Source of the DNA: Propionibacteriaceae bacterium | GTDB lineage: Bacteria > Actinomycetota > Actinomycetes > Propionibacteriales > Propionibacteriaceae | DNA: 8,691 bases | Reading direction: 5' to 3' | NCBI GenBank assembly: GCA_021323255.1 | Contig: JAJTCL010000098.1 | Coordinates: 1-8,691 of the forward strand | Part shown: positions 1-5,670 of the stretch, piece after piece | Layout of the letters: every line of letters starts with the position of its first letter | Position numbering within the stretch: the first letter of the stretch is position 1 | The notes under the pieces: generated by a model | What the model was told of the DNA's origin: nothing | The model's database searches: none | The model's input: only the letters and a program-made list of their open reading frames with translations | Made by a program: the position numbers and the translations under genes

Positions 1-754
1 CATGCTCGACACAGAGCAAACCCGCCGGTCGGAGCAGGCGCACGGCCTGGGCAACCACCACCCTGATCACCTCCAGCCCGTCATCACCGGCGAACAAGGC
101 GATCAGCGGATCGTGATCACGTGCCTCGGGGACCACGGACTCGAAAGCCTCCAACGGAATATAGGGCGGATTGGCGATCACCAAGTCGACCGAGCCGTCG
201 AGTTCGGGCAGGGCACCGATCATGTTCTCCACGTGCAGCTCAACCGTCGTGTCCGCGAGGTTTCGCGCTGCGTAGGCGGCAGCCTCTTCGGACAGCTCGA
301 CGGCATGAACCCGGGTCCCGGTGAGCTCGGTGGCAATGGATTTGGCAATGGCGCCACATCCGGTGCCGAGCTCGACGACCACTGGCAAGCGTCGCGACTC
401 ACCACGCGCAACCGCATAGACCATCGGGCGAAGTTGTTCGATCGCCCAGCCTGTCATGACTTCGGTCTCCGGCCTGGGTACGAAGACACCAGGGCCTACC
501 TCAAGTTCCAGGTAGCGAAAGTGAGCCCGACCGGTGAGGTGCTGCAGCGGCACCCGATGCGCGCGCTTGTTGATCAACGTTTGGAAGTAGGCGGCCTGGG
601 CATCTTGGACGGCGTCAAGCAGCGGAAGGCGAGCCAGCTCGACGCCTGCCGCGTGAGCCATCAGCTGCCGAGCCTCCTGATCCGGCGAGGCGACACCCAC
701 CTCACGCAGCTGACTTGCAGCCTGGTGCAGCAGCGGTCGCACAGCCTTGCTCAC
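1..754 (-). CDS. prmC: Peptide chain release factor N5-glutamine methyltransferase PrmC/HemK (partial, C-terminus missing)
   Basis: PrmC transfers a methyl group from S-adenosylmethionine to the glutamine of the GGQ motif of release factors, here most likely the RF1 encoded just upstream. The reading frame begins at GTG 754-752 and stays open for 251 codons to the left edge, so the C-terminal end lies outside. The N-terminal part is the helical RF-binding domain. It is followed by the PRPETE segment (residues 93-98), SAM motif I VVELGTGCGAIA (126-137) and the catalytic NPPY motif (195-198) that holds the substrate glutamine. The visible part ends in VEH, where relatives read VEHD or similar. 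GTG is chosen because it forms a GTGA overlap with the prfA stop; no strong Shine-Dalgarno precedes it, which suggests translational coupling. The Cys in motif I (GTGCG) varies among relatives and is not alarming. Confidence 0.95.
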   Translation of the reverse strand, partial: MSKAVRPLLHQAASQLREVGVASPDQEARQLMAHAAGVELARLPLLDAVQDAQAAYFQTLINKRAHRVPLQHLTGRAHFRYLELEVGPGVFVPRPETEVMTGWAIEQLRPMVYAVARGESRRLPVVVELGTGCGAIAKSIATELTGTRVHAVELSEEAAAYAARNLADTTVELHVENMIGALPELDGSVDLVIANPPYIPLEAFESVVPEARDHDPLIALFAGDDGLEVIRVVVAQAVRLLRPAGLLCVEH

Positions 755-1833
755 GAGTTCGGGCCACCGACCTGGGAGAGCCGCTGCTCAGTGTCGGCTT
801 CTTGAAGTGCCTTGATCACCGCGTCCAGGTCGCCGTTCAGAACTTGATCAAGGTTGTAGGACTTGAAACCGATGCGGTGATCAGAGATGCGGTTCTCGGG
901 GAAGTTATAGGTACGAATGCGCTCGGACCGGTCGACGGTTCGGACCTGACTGCGGCGGGCCGCGGAGGCCGCGGTCGCAGCTTCGGATTCAGCGGCTGCC
1001 GTTAGCCGGGCCCGCAGCATGCGCATCGCCTGTTCCCGGTTCTGCAACTGCGAGCGCTCGTTCTGACAGGAGACGACAATGCCACTGGGCAGATGGGTGA
1101 TGCGCACGGCCGAGTCAGTGGTGTTGACGCCTTGGCCGCCAGGGCCGGACGACCGGTACACGTCGATCCGCAGATCCCCCTCATCGATGTCAACCTCGGT
1201 TTCGGCGACCTCGGGCATGACCAACACACCAGCGGCGGAGGTATGCAGCCGCCCCTGCGACTCTGTCACCGGCACCCGTTGCACCCGATGCACACCGCCT
1301 TCGAACTTGAGCACCCCGTAGGGCATCGAGTCCGGCTCGCCGGCAGTCGGCGCCTTGATCGCCACGGTCACGGATTTGTAGCCGCCAAGATCGGTTTCCT
1401 GGGCATCGAGGATCTCCACCTTCCAACCCCGACTTTCGGCGTAGCGCGAATACATCTTGAGCAAATCACCGGCGAACAACGCCGACTCTTCGCCCCCTTC
1501 GCCTGATTTGATCTCCATCAGCGCGTCCGAGGAGTCGTTGAGATCACGGGGGGCGAGCAGTCGTGTGAGCCGCTCGGTAACCGAGCCCAATCGCGTCTCC
1601 AGCTCGACAGCCTCTGCAGCCAACGAGGCGTCCTCCTCCGCCAGCTCCTTCGCTGCCTCAAGATCATCTGTCAGCCGGTGGTATTCGTCCAGCGCCTTGA
1701 TGATGGGCATCAGCTCCGCGTAGCGCCGACCCACCTTGCGGGCGCGACCAAGATCGGCGTGGACTGCCGGATCGGCTAGTGCCGCCTCCAGCTCCTCGAA
1801 CTCAGCCCGGAGTGGAGCTGTGGTCTCAAACAT
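751..1833 (-). CDS. prfA: Peptide chain release factor 1 (RF1)
   Basis: RF1 recognises UAA and UAG stop codons in the ribosomal A site and triggers hydrolysis of peptidyl-tRNA. The 360-residue product has the usual family length. Visible landmarks are the N-terminal helical domain (about 1-105), the PxT-type codon-recognition tripeptide PVT (188-190), which separates RF1 from RF2 (SPF), and the catalytic GGQ (232-234) inside SSGPGGQGVN. The C-terminal region carries the family segment RIRTYNFPENRISDHR. The frame is open upstream to 2085, but the ATG at 1833 is chosen because AGGAGG (1846-1841) lies 7 nt before it and family similarity begins there; the upstream part would run through the intergenic hairpins and rpmE. 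The stop TGA overlaps the prmC GTG by 4 bp, linking the factor to its modifying enzyme. Confidence 0.97.
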   Translation of the reverse strand: MFETTAPLRAEFEELEAALADPAVHADLGRARKVGRRYAELMPIIKALDEYHRLTDDLEAAKELAEEDASLAAEAVELETRLGSVTERLTRLLAPRDLNDSSDALMEIKSGEGGEESALFAGDLLKMYSRYAESRGWKVEILDAQETDLGGYKSVTVAIKAPTAGEPDSMPYGVLKFEGGVHRVQRVPVTESQGRLHTSAAGVLVMPEVAETEVDIDEGDLRIDVYRSSGPGGQGVNTTDSAVRITHLPSGIVVSCQNERSQLQNREQAMRMLRARLTAAAESEAATAASAARRSQVRTVDRSERIRTYNFPENRISDHRIGFKSYNLDQVLNGDLDAVIKALQEADTEQRLSQVGGPNS

Positions 1834-1853
1834 CCGAGACCCTCCTCTCCGAC

Positions 1854-1897
1854 TTGTCAGCGTGGGTGGGCGCCCCGGCGACCACCCACGCTGACAA
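1854..1897 (-). repeat. Perfect 16-bp inverted repeat just upstream of prfA
   Basis: TTGTCAGCGTGGGTGG (1854-1869) is the exact reverse complement of 1882-1897, with a 12-nt GC-rich loop. In the rpmE-prfA transcript it would form a very stable hairpin ending 7 nt before the AGGAGG ribosome-binding site of prfA. There is no U-tract after it on either strand, so it is not a classical intrinsic terminator. It could be a U-less terminator/attenuator, an RNA processing or stabilising element, a control on prfA translation, or a short dispersed repeat. The symmetry is directly seen; the role is inferred. Confidence 0.85.
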
Positions 1898-1917
1898 CTG
1901 GTGGTCCGGACGTGGCA

Positions 1918-1957
1918 AGCGCCGGGATGCAGGGATCGTCCCCTACCTCCCGGCGCT
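1918..1957 (-). terminator. Hairpin immediately after rpmE (possible terminator or attenuator)
   Basis: AGCGCCGGGA (1918-1927) pairs perfectly with TCCCGGCGCT (1948-1957). Inside the 20-nt loop a second small stem, GGGA (1932-1935) with TCCC (1939-1942), can nest. On the transcribed strand it starts 7 nt after the rpmE TAG stop, the usual place for a terminator. No run of T follows, so if it terminates it must be of the U-less kind proposed in actinomycetes, or it may only protect the rpmE 3' end. The structure is certain, the function is not. Confidence 0.5.
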
Positions 1958-1964
1958 GGTTGCG

Positions 1965-2195
1965 CTACTTGTTGGGCTTCTTGGCTGGCTGCTTGGCCGC
2001 GTACCGCTTCTCGAAGCGGGCGACGCGACCACCGGTGTCGAGAATCTTCTGCTTGCCTGTGTAGAACGGGTGGCAGGCGGAGCATACGTCTGCGTGAATG
2101 ACGCCGTTGGGGGCGGTGCTGCGCGTGGTGAAAGTGTTGCCACAGGTGCAGGTCACCTGGGTCTCAACGTACGCGGGGTGAATGTCGGGCTTCAT
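1965..2195 (-). CDS. rpmE: 50S ribosomal protein L31, zinc-binding (C+) type
   Basis: L31 is a small protein of the large ribosomal subunit that sits in the bridge region between subunits. The 76-residue product starts MKPDIHPAY, typical of the family, and carries four cysteines, C16 and C18 (CTC) plus C38 and C41 (CSAC), the zinc ligands of the C+ form. Its tail is lysine-rich. The ATG at 2195 follows GAGGAG (2207-2202) with a 6-nt spacer. Zinc-free paralogues (RpmE2) are the ones usually controlled by Zur; I see no AT-rich Zur-like palindrome upstream, fitting a constitutive zinc form. It lies 218 bp after rho and 131 bp before prfA, and both gaps contain hairpins, so its expression may be partly uncoupled from its neighbours. 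Confidence 0.98.
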   Translation of the reverse strand: MKPDIHPAYVETQVTCTCGNTFTTRSTAPNGVIHADVCSACHPFYTGKQKILDTGGRVARFEKRYAAKQPAKKPNK

Positions 2196-2201
2196 CTCTA
2201 T

Positions 2202-2207
2202 CTCCTC
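2202..2207 (-). promoter_or_regulatory. rpmE ribosome-binding site
   Basis: GAGGAG on the minus strand, 6 nt before the rpmE ATG. It fixes the start at 2195. Confidence 0.85.
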
Positions 2208-2226
2208 ATCATGGGCGCCGGGTCGC

Positions 2227-2241
2227 CACGCATCGTGCGTG
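2227..2241 (-). repeat. Small hairpin in rpmE leader
   Basis: CACGCA (2227-2232) and TGCGTG (2236-2241) form a perfect 6-bp stem with a 3-nt loop about 20 nt before the rpmE ribosome-binding site. No U-tract follows. It may be leader structure or chance; a stem this short is not strong evidence alone. Confidence 0.35.
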
Positions 2242-2273
2242 TTGCGGCGTGAACCGGAACCAAAGAGTGATTC

Positions 2274-2295
2274 TGCCGCAGTCGAACCCGCGGCA
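2274..2295 (-). repeat. 6-bp hairpin in rho-rpmE gap
   Basis: TGCCGC (2274-2279) pairs with GCGGCA (2290-2295) around a 10-nt loop. On the transcribed strand the downstream bases are GAATCACTCTTTGG, only weakly T-rich, so it is at best a poor intrinsic terminator for rho. The same segment contains a loose promoter-like pair (TTGGTG, 18 nt, CAGAAT) that could serve rpmE. The hairpin is seen; neither function is established. Confidence 0.3.
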
Positions 2296-2355
2296 CCAAA
2301 TGAACGCTGGGCGAAGTCGCTTTAGTCCGGTGGCAGCAACCGATTCGCCCGGAGC

Positions 2356-2407
2356 CCTTCGACAAGCTCAGGACGGCGCCCGTCGAACGGCCTTCGACAA
2401 CCTCCGG
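2356..2407 (-). repeat. Two direct copies of a CCTTCGACAA-type repeat downstream of rho
   Basis: CCTTCGACAAGCTCAGG (2356-2372) recurs 35 bp on as CCTTCGACAACCTCCGG (2391-2407), 15 of 17 bases alike. Between them GTCGAA (2382-2387) forms a hairpin with TTCGAC (2393-2398). The block begins 6 nt past the rho stop codon in the direction of transcription. The first copy resembles a short palindromic intergenic repeat that I recall from many high-GC genomes (core CCTGAGCTTGTCGAAGG). It could act as a rho 3'-end element or simply be a dispersed repeat. Confidence 0.5.
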
Positions 2408-2413
2408 CCCCAG

Positions 2414-4408
2414 CTAGTCCTGGGACGGAATGGTCTTGGTGATTGCCATCAGGAACTCGGCGTTGCTCTGGGTCTTACGGAGCCGGTCCAGCAGCATCTC
2501 CAGTCCCTGCAGGCTTTCCAGGCCGGAAAGAACGCGCCGCAGCTTCCACACGATGGCCAGCTCCTCCCGACTCATCAGCAGCTCCTCGCGGCGGGTACTG
2601 GAGGCGTCGACGTCGATCGCCGGGAAGATCCGCTTTTCGGCGAACTCGCGGCGCAACCGGATTTCTGAGTTGCCGGTGCCCTTGAACTCCTCGAAGATCA
2701 CCTCATCCATCTTCGAGCCGGTCTCGACCAGAGCAGTTGCGATGATGGTGAGCGATCCGCCGCCCTCGATGTTGCGGGCCGCGCCCAGGAACTTCTTCGG
2801 CGGATACAACGCAGCAGAGTCCACGCCACCGGACAAGATCCGTCCGGAAGCTGGGGCCGCCAGGTTGTAGGCACGACTCAGCCGGGTGATGCCATCGAGC
2901 AAGATCACCACGTCGTGGCCCAGCTCAACCAGCCGTTTCGCCCGCTCGATAGCCAGCTCGGCAACCGCAGTGTGGTCCTCTGCTGGTCGGTCAAAGGTCG
3001 ACGAGATCACCTCGCCTTTGGCCGAGCGCTCGAAATCGGTGACCTCCTCGGGACGTTCGTCCACCAACACCACCATCAGCTTCACCTCGGGGTTGTTGAT
3101 GGCGATGGCGTTGGCGATGGCCTGCATGATCAGGGTCTTGCCGGCCTTGGAAGGTGAGACGATCAGCGCGCGCTGGCCCTTGCCGATCGGGGCGACCAGA
3201 TCGATGATGCGGCCAGCCATCTGGTTGGGGGTGGTCTCCAACTTCAGTCGCTCTTGTGGGTAGAGCGGCGTGAGCTTGGCAAAGTCCTGTCGCTGCCGAA
3301 TTCCGTCAAGATCGGCACCGTTGACGGTGTCGATCCTCACCATCGGATTGAACTTCTCCTTGCGTTCGCCCTCGCGCGGCGTACGGATCACTCCCGTGAC
3401 CAGGTCTCCCTTGCGCAGACCGAGCTTCTTCACCAAAGAGAGGGAGACGTACGCGTCCTCGGACCCGGGCAGATAGCCGTTGGTGCGGACGAAGGCGTAA
3501 TTGTCGAGGACATCCAAGATGCCGCGAGCTGGGACAAGCACGTCATCTTCGGAAATCACCGGTTCGTCGTAGCGGTCCAGGTTGCCGCCACCGCCGCGGT
3601 TACGGCGGTTCTGGCGATCCCGACTACGCCGCCGGCGGCTACGGCGGCCGCCGCCTTCCTCGTCCCAGTCGCGCCCCTGGTTATCTCGACCTTGGCTGTC
3701 GCGCTGCTGGTTCTCTCGACCCTGCCCCTGATCGCGCTGCTGGTTCTCCCGACCCTGCCCCTGGTCGCGGCCTCGACGATCCCGTCGGTCAGCTTGCCGA
3801 TTCTCGCGAGCCTCGTCCGACCGCTCGCCACCATCAGTACGAGCCTCAGCAGTCCCTTGCGGATCAGATGATCGCCCCGCGGTCGGCTGGGAGTCGCTAC
3901 CGTCCTGCGGCGCGCGACTTTCCGTCCGGACCTGACTGTCCTTGGCCCTCCCCACCGAATCTTGCCGCTGGTCGGGCGTCGAATTACTGGGCTGGCTCGT
4001 TGAGACAAGCTCAGGCTGTGCGGGGTGCTCGAGCATCTGGGCCTCCTTGCGCTCGTCGCTGGCCTCGCGCGGGGCTCGTTGCAGCTCGTCCAGCGCGCGG
4101 GCGACATCTCGGCTCTCGCCGCCATCCTGGGGGCTGCGGTGGCCATTGTCTTCTCCGCCCCGATCCATCGGAGCCCCACCTCCGGAACCGCGCTGGGCGG
4201 ATTGAATGGCGTCGATCAACTGGCCTTTGCGCATCGCGCCAGTGCCCTTGATTCCAAGAGAGCCGGCCAACTGCTTCAGCTCGGCGAGGACCATGGAGTC
4301 CAGGCCTGAGCCCTTGCGATTGCGACGATCACTGGTGGATTGCTTACTCTGTTCGCCAGTGCCTTCCTCATGGGAGGAGGCACCCGTCATTTCGGCGATT
4401 TCTGTCAA
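2414..4408 (-). CDS. rho: Transcription termination factor Rho
   Basis: Rho is a hexameric RNA-dependent ATPase/translocase that terminates transcription. The 664-residue product has a Rho_N helical domain (about 36-73), then an actinomycete-type disordered insertion (about 74-280) rich in R, Q, D and G. The OB-fold RNA-binding domain follows (about 295-365), then the RecA-like ATPase with Walker A SPSKAGKT (418-425), LVDERPEEV (448-456), Walker B LLDGITR (503-509), the Q-loop region (512-530) and R-loop ETGSK (562-566). The start is TTG 4408: AAGGA (4419-4415) lies 6 nt before it, while the next ATG (residue 7) lacks a good site. Odd points: Ser instead of Pro at 420, Gly instead of the usual Ser at 506, and a tandem repeat at 215-236. 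A 288-bp gap upstream suggests its own promoter. Confidence 0.97.
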   Translation of the reverse strand: MTEIAEMTGASSHEEGTGEQSKQSTSDRRNRKGSGLDSMVLAELKQLAGSLGIKGTGAMRKGQLIDAIQSAQRGSGGGAPMDRGGEDNGHRSPQDGGESRDVARALDELQRAPREASDERKEAQMLEHPAQPELVSTSQPSNSTPDQRQDSVGRAKDSQVRTESRAPQDGSDSQPTAGRSSDPQGTAEARTDGGERSDEARENRQADRRDRRGRDQGQGRENQQRDQGQGRENQQRDSQGRDNQGRDWDEEGGGRRSRRRRSRDRQNRRNRGGGGNLDRYDEPVISEDDVLVPARGILDVLDNYAFVRTNGYLPGSEDAYVSLSLVKKLGLRKGDLVTGVIRTPREGERKEKFNPMVRIDTVNGADLDGIRQRQDFAKLTPLYPQERLKLETTPNQMAGRIIDLVAPIGKGQRALIVSPSKAGKTLIMQAIANAIAINNPEVKLMVVLVDERPEEVTDFERSAKGEVISSTFDRPAEDHTAVAELAIERAKRLVELGHDVVILLDGITRLSRAYNLAAPASGRILSGGVDSAALYPPKKFLGAARNIEGGGSLTIIATALVETGSKMDEVIFEEFKGTGNSEIRLRREFAEKRIFPAIDVDASSTRREELLMSREELAIVWKLRRVLSGLESLQGLEMLLDRLRKTQSNAEFLMAITKTIPSQD
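3700..3765 (-). repeat. 33-bp tandem duplication inside rho
   Basis: Two adjacent 33-bp units (3700-3732 and 3733-3765) differ at only two bases. They encode DQGQGRENQQR twice (Rho residues 215-225 and 226-236). Both differences are synonymous (GAT/GAC and CGA/CGG). Degenerate further copies follow in the protein (RDSQGRDNQGRD, 236-247). The repeat lies in the disordered, RNA-binding-prone insertion, where length variation between strains would be expected. Confidence 0.9.
4004..4015 (-). repeat. Repeat-core match inside the rho coding region
   Basis: GACAAGCTCAGG here is identical to 2361-2372 in the first copy of the repeat downstream of rho. In rho it encodes the PELV segment (residues 132-135) of the disordered insertion. 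A 12-base match can arise by chance in a window this size, so the relationship is tentative. Confidence 0.25.
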
Positions 4409-4414
4409 CGTGTG

Positions 4415-4419
4415 TCCTT
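4415..4419 (-). promoter_or_regulatory. rho ribosome-binding site (decides TTG start)
   Basis: AAGGA on the minus strand lies 6 nt before TTG 4408-4406. No comparable site precedes the downstream ATG at 4390, so the TTG is preferred. Confidence 0.6.
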
Positions 4420-4668
4420 GTCGGTTATAGGCACGTCATCCGTGCCCATCCATGGCGCGGGGTTATGTTGCCCCGCCCAACGGGTCTTTCTAGAGGTCCT
4501 CAGCGCATCGCGACGACTGTTCTCGAGATGTGGCTGACGGGAGAGCCGTAAAGCTTTGTCCGCGTCGCACCTGACCTTGAGGCGCTACTTGGTCAGATGT
4601 GCGTCTTTGTGACTTGGCTGGTTGGGGAAGCCGGTCACCGCAGCTGCCCTGACCGTGTCGGCCCTCTA

Positions 4669-4696
4669 AGGCTAGCACCTGTGTCCGGGGTTTCCA
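4669..4696 (-). promoter_or_regulatory. Candidate promoter for rho
   Basis: TGGAAA (4696-4691, 4 of 6 to TTGACA) and TAGCCT (4674-4669) are separated by 16 nt, and TGC precedes the -10-like hexamer, as in an extended -10 element. It directly follows the thrB stop and would give a leader of about 250 nt. This is a match by eye only. Confidence 0.25.
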
Positions 4697-5641
4697 TCAC
4701 AGTGTGATCACGCGCCCATGGGGCTCAGGCTCGAGGATCTCCGCGGCCGACCCTATGCGACTCAGCCTGAGCGAGAAGCCAGCTGCTTGTTGATCTTGAA
4801 GCCTAGCGAGTTCCGGCCGCCTGCCCAGCACCAAGACGGTTGGACCAGCACCGCTGATCATCGCTGCCAGCCCCTGCCCTCGTAGCGATTTCATGAGTTC
4901 GTGCGAGCGTGGCATGGAGGGCTCCCGATATCCCTGGTGCAACCAGTCGCAGGTGGCGTCGAAGAGCAGCTCCGGTTCCGACGCCAGGGCGTGAACAAGC
5001 AGAGCCGCTCGGCCGGAGTTCGCCGCTGCAGCGACATGCGGTACTGCCTCCGGGAGCAGACCGCGGGCCGCTTGCGTCGCCACGGACGCTTCCGGGATGA
5101 ACAGCGCTGCACCGATCGAGGTGTCAATATTGCCCTGCGCCACTGCGACCCCGGTCCGGCCCTGGTACGCCAGGACGAAACCTCCGTGGATCGCCGCAGC
5201 CACATTGTCCGGGTGACCCTCGATGGCATTTGCGTGCCTGAGCAGCCAGTCCGACGTCACCTGTATCTGGGCTAGTCCGGCTGCAGCCATCAAGCCAGCC
5301 ACAATGGCTGCGGACGAAGATCCGAGCCCCCGAGCGTGCGGAATCGTGTTACGACAGCTGAGCCAAAGCCCCGGCGCCCTGACCCCAAGATCGGCGAGGC
5401 CGACGAGCGCGGACCTGATGATCAGGTGGCTCTCATCCCGGGGCAGCTCGGCTGCCCCTTCCCCCGACACGTCGATCTGGAAACCCTGTTCGATCACCGC
5501 CAGGTTGACCCGCTCTCGCCAGTCGAGCGCGAGCCCAAAGCAGTCGAAGCCCGGCCCCAGGTTGGCGCTGGTAGCCGGAACCTCCACCGCCACCGACCTT
5601 CCGGCGCTCAGCACCCGCTGATCGGACAGCTCAGAAGGCAT
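4697..5641 (-). CDS. thrB: Homoserine kinase
   Basis: ThrB phosphorylates L-homoserine with ATP to O-phosphohomoserine, the substrate of ThrC, in the cytoplasm. The 314-residue product is a GHMP-family kinase of normal length. Visible motifs are the N-terminal VPATSANLGPGFDCFG (21-36), the ATP-binding glycine/serine loop PHARGLGSSSAA (101-112), EGHPDN (141-146) and the C-terminal motif 3, SGAGPTVL (263-270). The ATG at 5641 has a strong site, AAGGAG (5653-5648), with a 6-nt spacer. It begins 29 nt after the thrC stop, so it is probably the last gene of a hom-thrC-thrB operon. A 288-bp gap with possible promoter signals follows before rho. No unusual residues were noticed. Confidence 0.97.
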   Translation of the reverse strand: MPSELSDQRVLSAGRSVAVEVPATSANLGPGFDCFGLALDWRERVNLAVIEQGFQIDVSGEGAAELPRDESHLIIRSALVGLADLGVRAPGLWLSCRNTIPHARGLGSSSAAIVAGLMAAAGLAQIQVTSDWLLRHANAIEGHPDNVAAAIHGGFVLAYQGRTGVAVAQGNIDTSIGAALFIPEASVATQAARGLLPEAVPHVAAAANSGRAALLVHALASEPELLFDATCDWLHQGYREPSMPRSHELMKSLRGQGLAAMISGAGPTVLVLGRRPELARLQDQQAAGFSLRLSRIGSAAEILEPEPHGRVITL

Positions 5642-5670
5642 AGCCGGCTCCTTCGATCGGCATCTCAGAG

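Larger units (their letters stand above)
4409..4696 (-). other. rho leader / thrB-rho intergenic region
   Basis: This 288-bp gap holds no convincing protein gene. On the minus strand it contains a candidate promoter next to the thrB stop and three inverted repeats: 4632-4637 with 4650-4655 (CGGTCA/TGACCG), 4571-4576 with 4591-4596 (CTGACC/GGTCAG), and 4457-4462 with 4471-4476 (GCGGGG/CCCCGC). None is followed by a U-tract. A 14-codon frame (ATG 4449 to TGA 4405) overlaps the rho TTG but lacks a ribosome-binding site. The layout fits a structured rho 5' UTR, possibly used for autoregulation as known for rho in other bacteria; that link is inference. Confidence 0.5.

Noticed and set aside
2..805. 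Long plus-strand open frame (267 codons) opposite prmC
   Set aside because: It is antisense to prmC, whose frame shows clear NPPY and SAM motifs and gene order. Long antisense frames are normal in high-GC DNA, and the product resembles no family I know.
1834..2085. Possible N-terminal extension of RF1 by 84 codons
   Set aside because: The extension would translate the intergenic hairpins and overlap rpmE. The ATG at 1833 has a strong ribosome-binding site and gives the standard RF1 length.
2225..2300. tRNA-like look (GTTCGA-type loop and a CACCA-like end)
   Set aside because: No matching acceptor stem, D-arm consensus or anticodon arm can be found around it; only a 6-bp hairpin is present.
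2196..2413. Zur operator upstream of rpmE
   Set aside because: No AT-rich palindrome of the kind bound by Zur is visible, and rpmE here encodes the zinc-containing form, which is usually not Zur-controlled.
3254..3871. Plus-strand frame of 205 codons opposite rho with a hydrophobic, membrane-like C-terminal half
   Set aside because: The hydrophobic run is the complement of the Gln/Arg/Asp-rich repeats of the Rho insertion, so it is a compositional shadow. No convincing start signal was seen.
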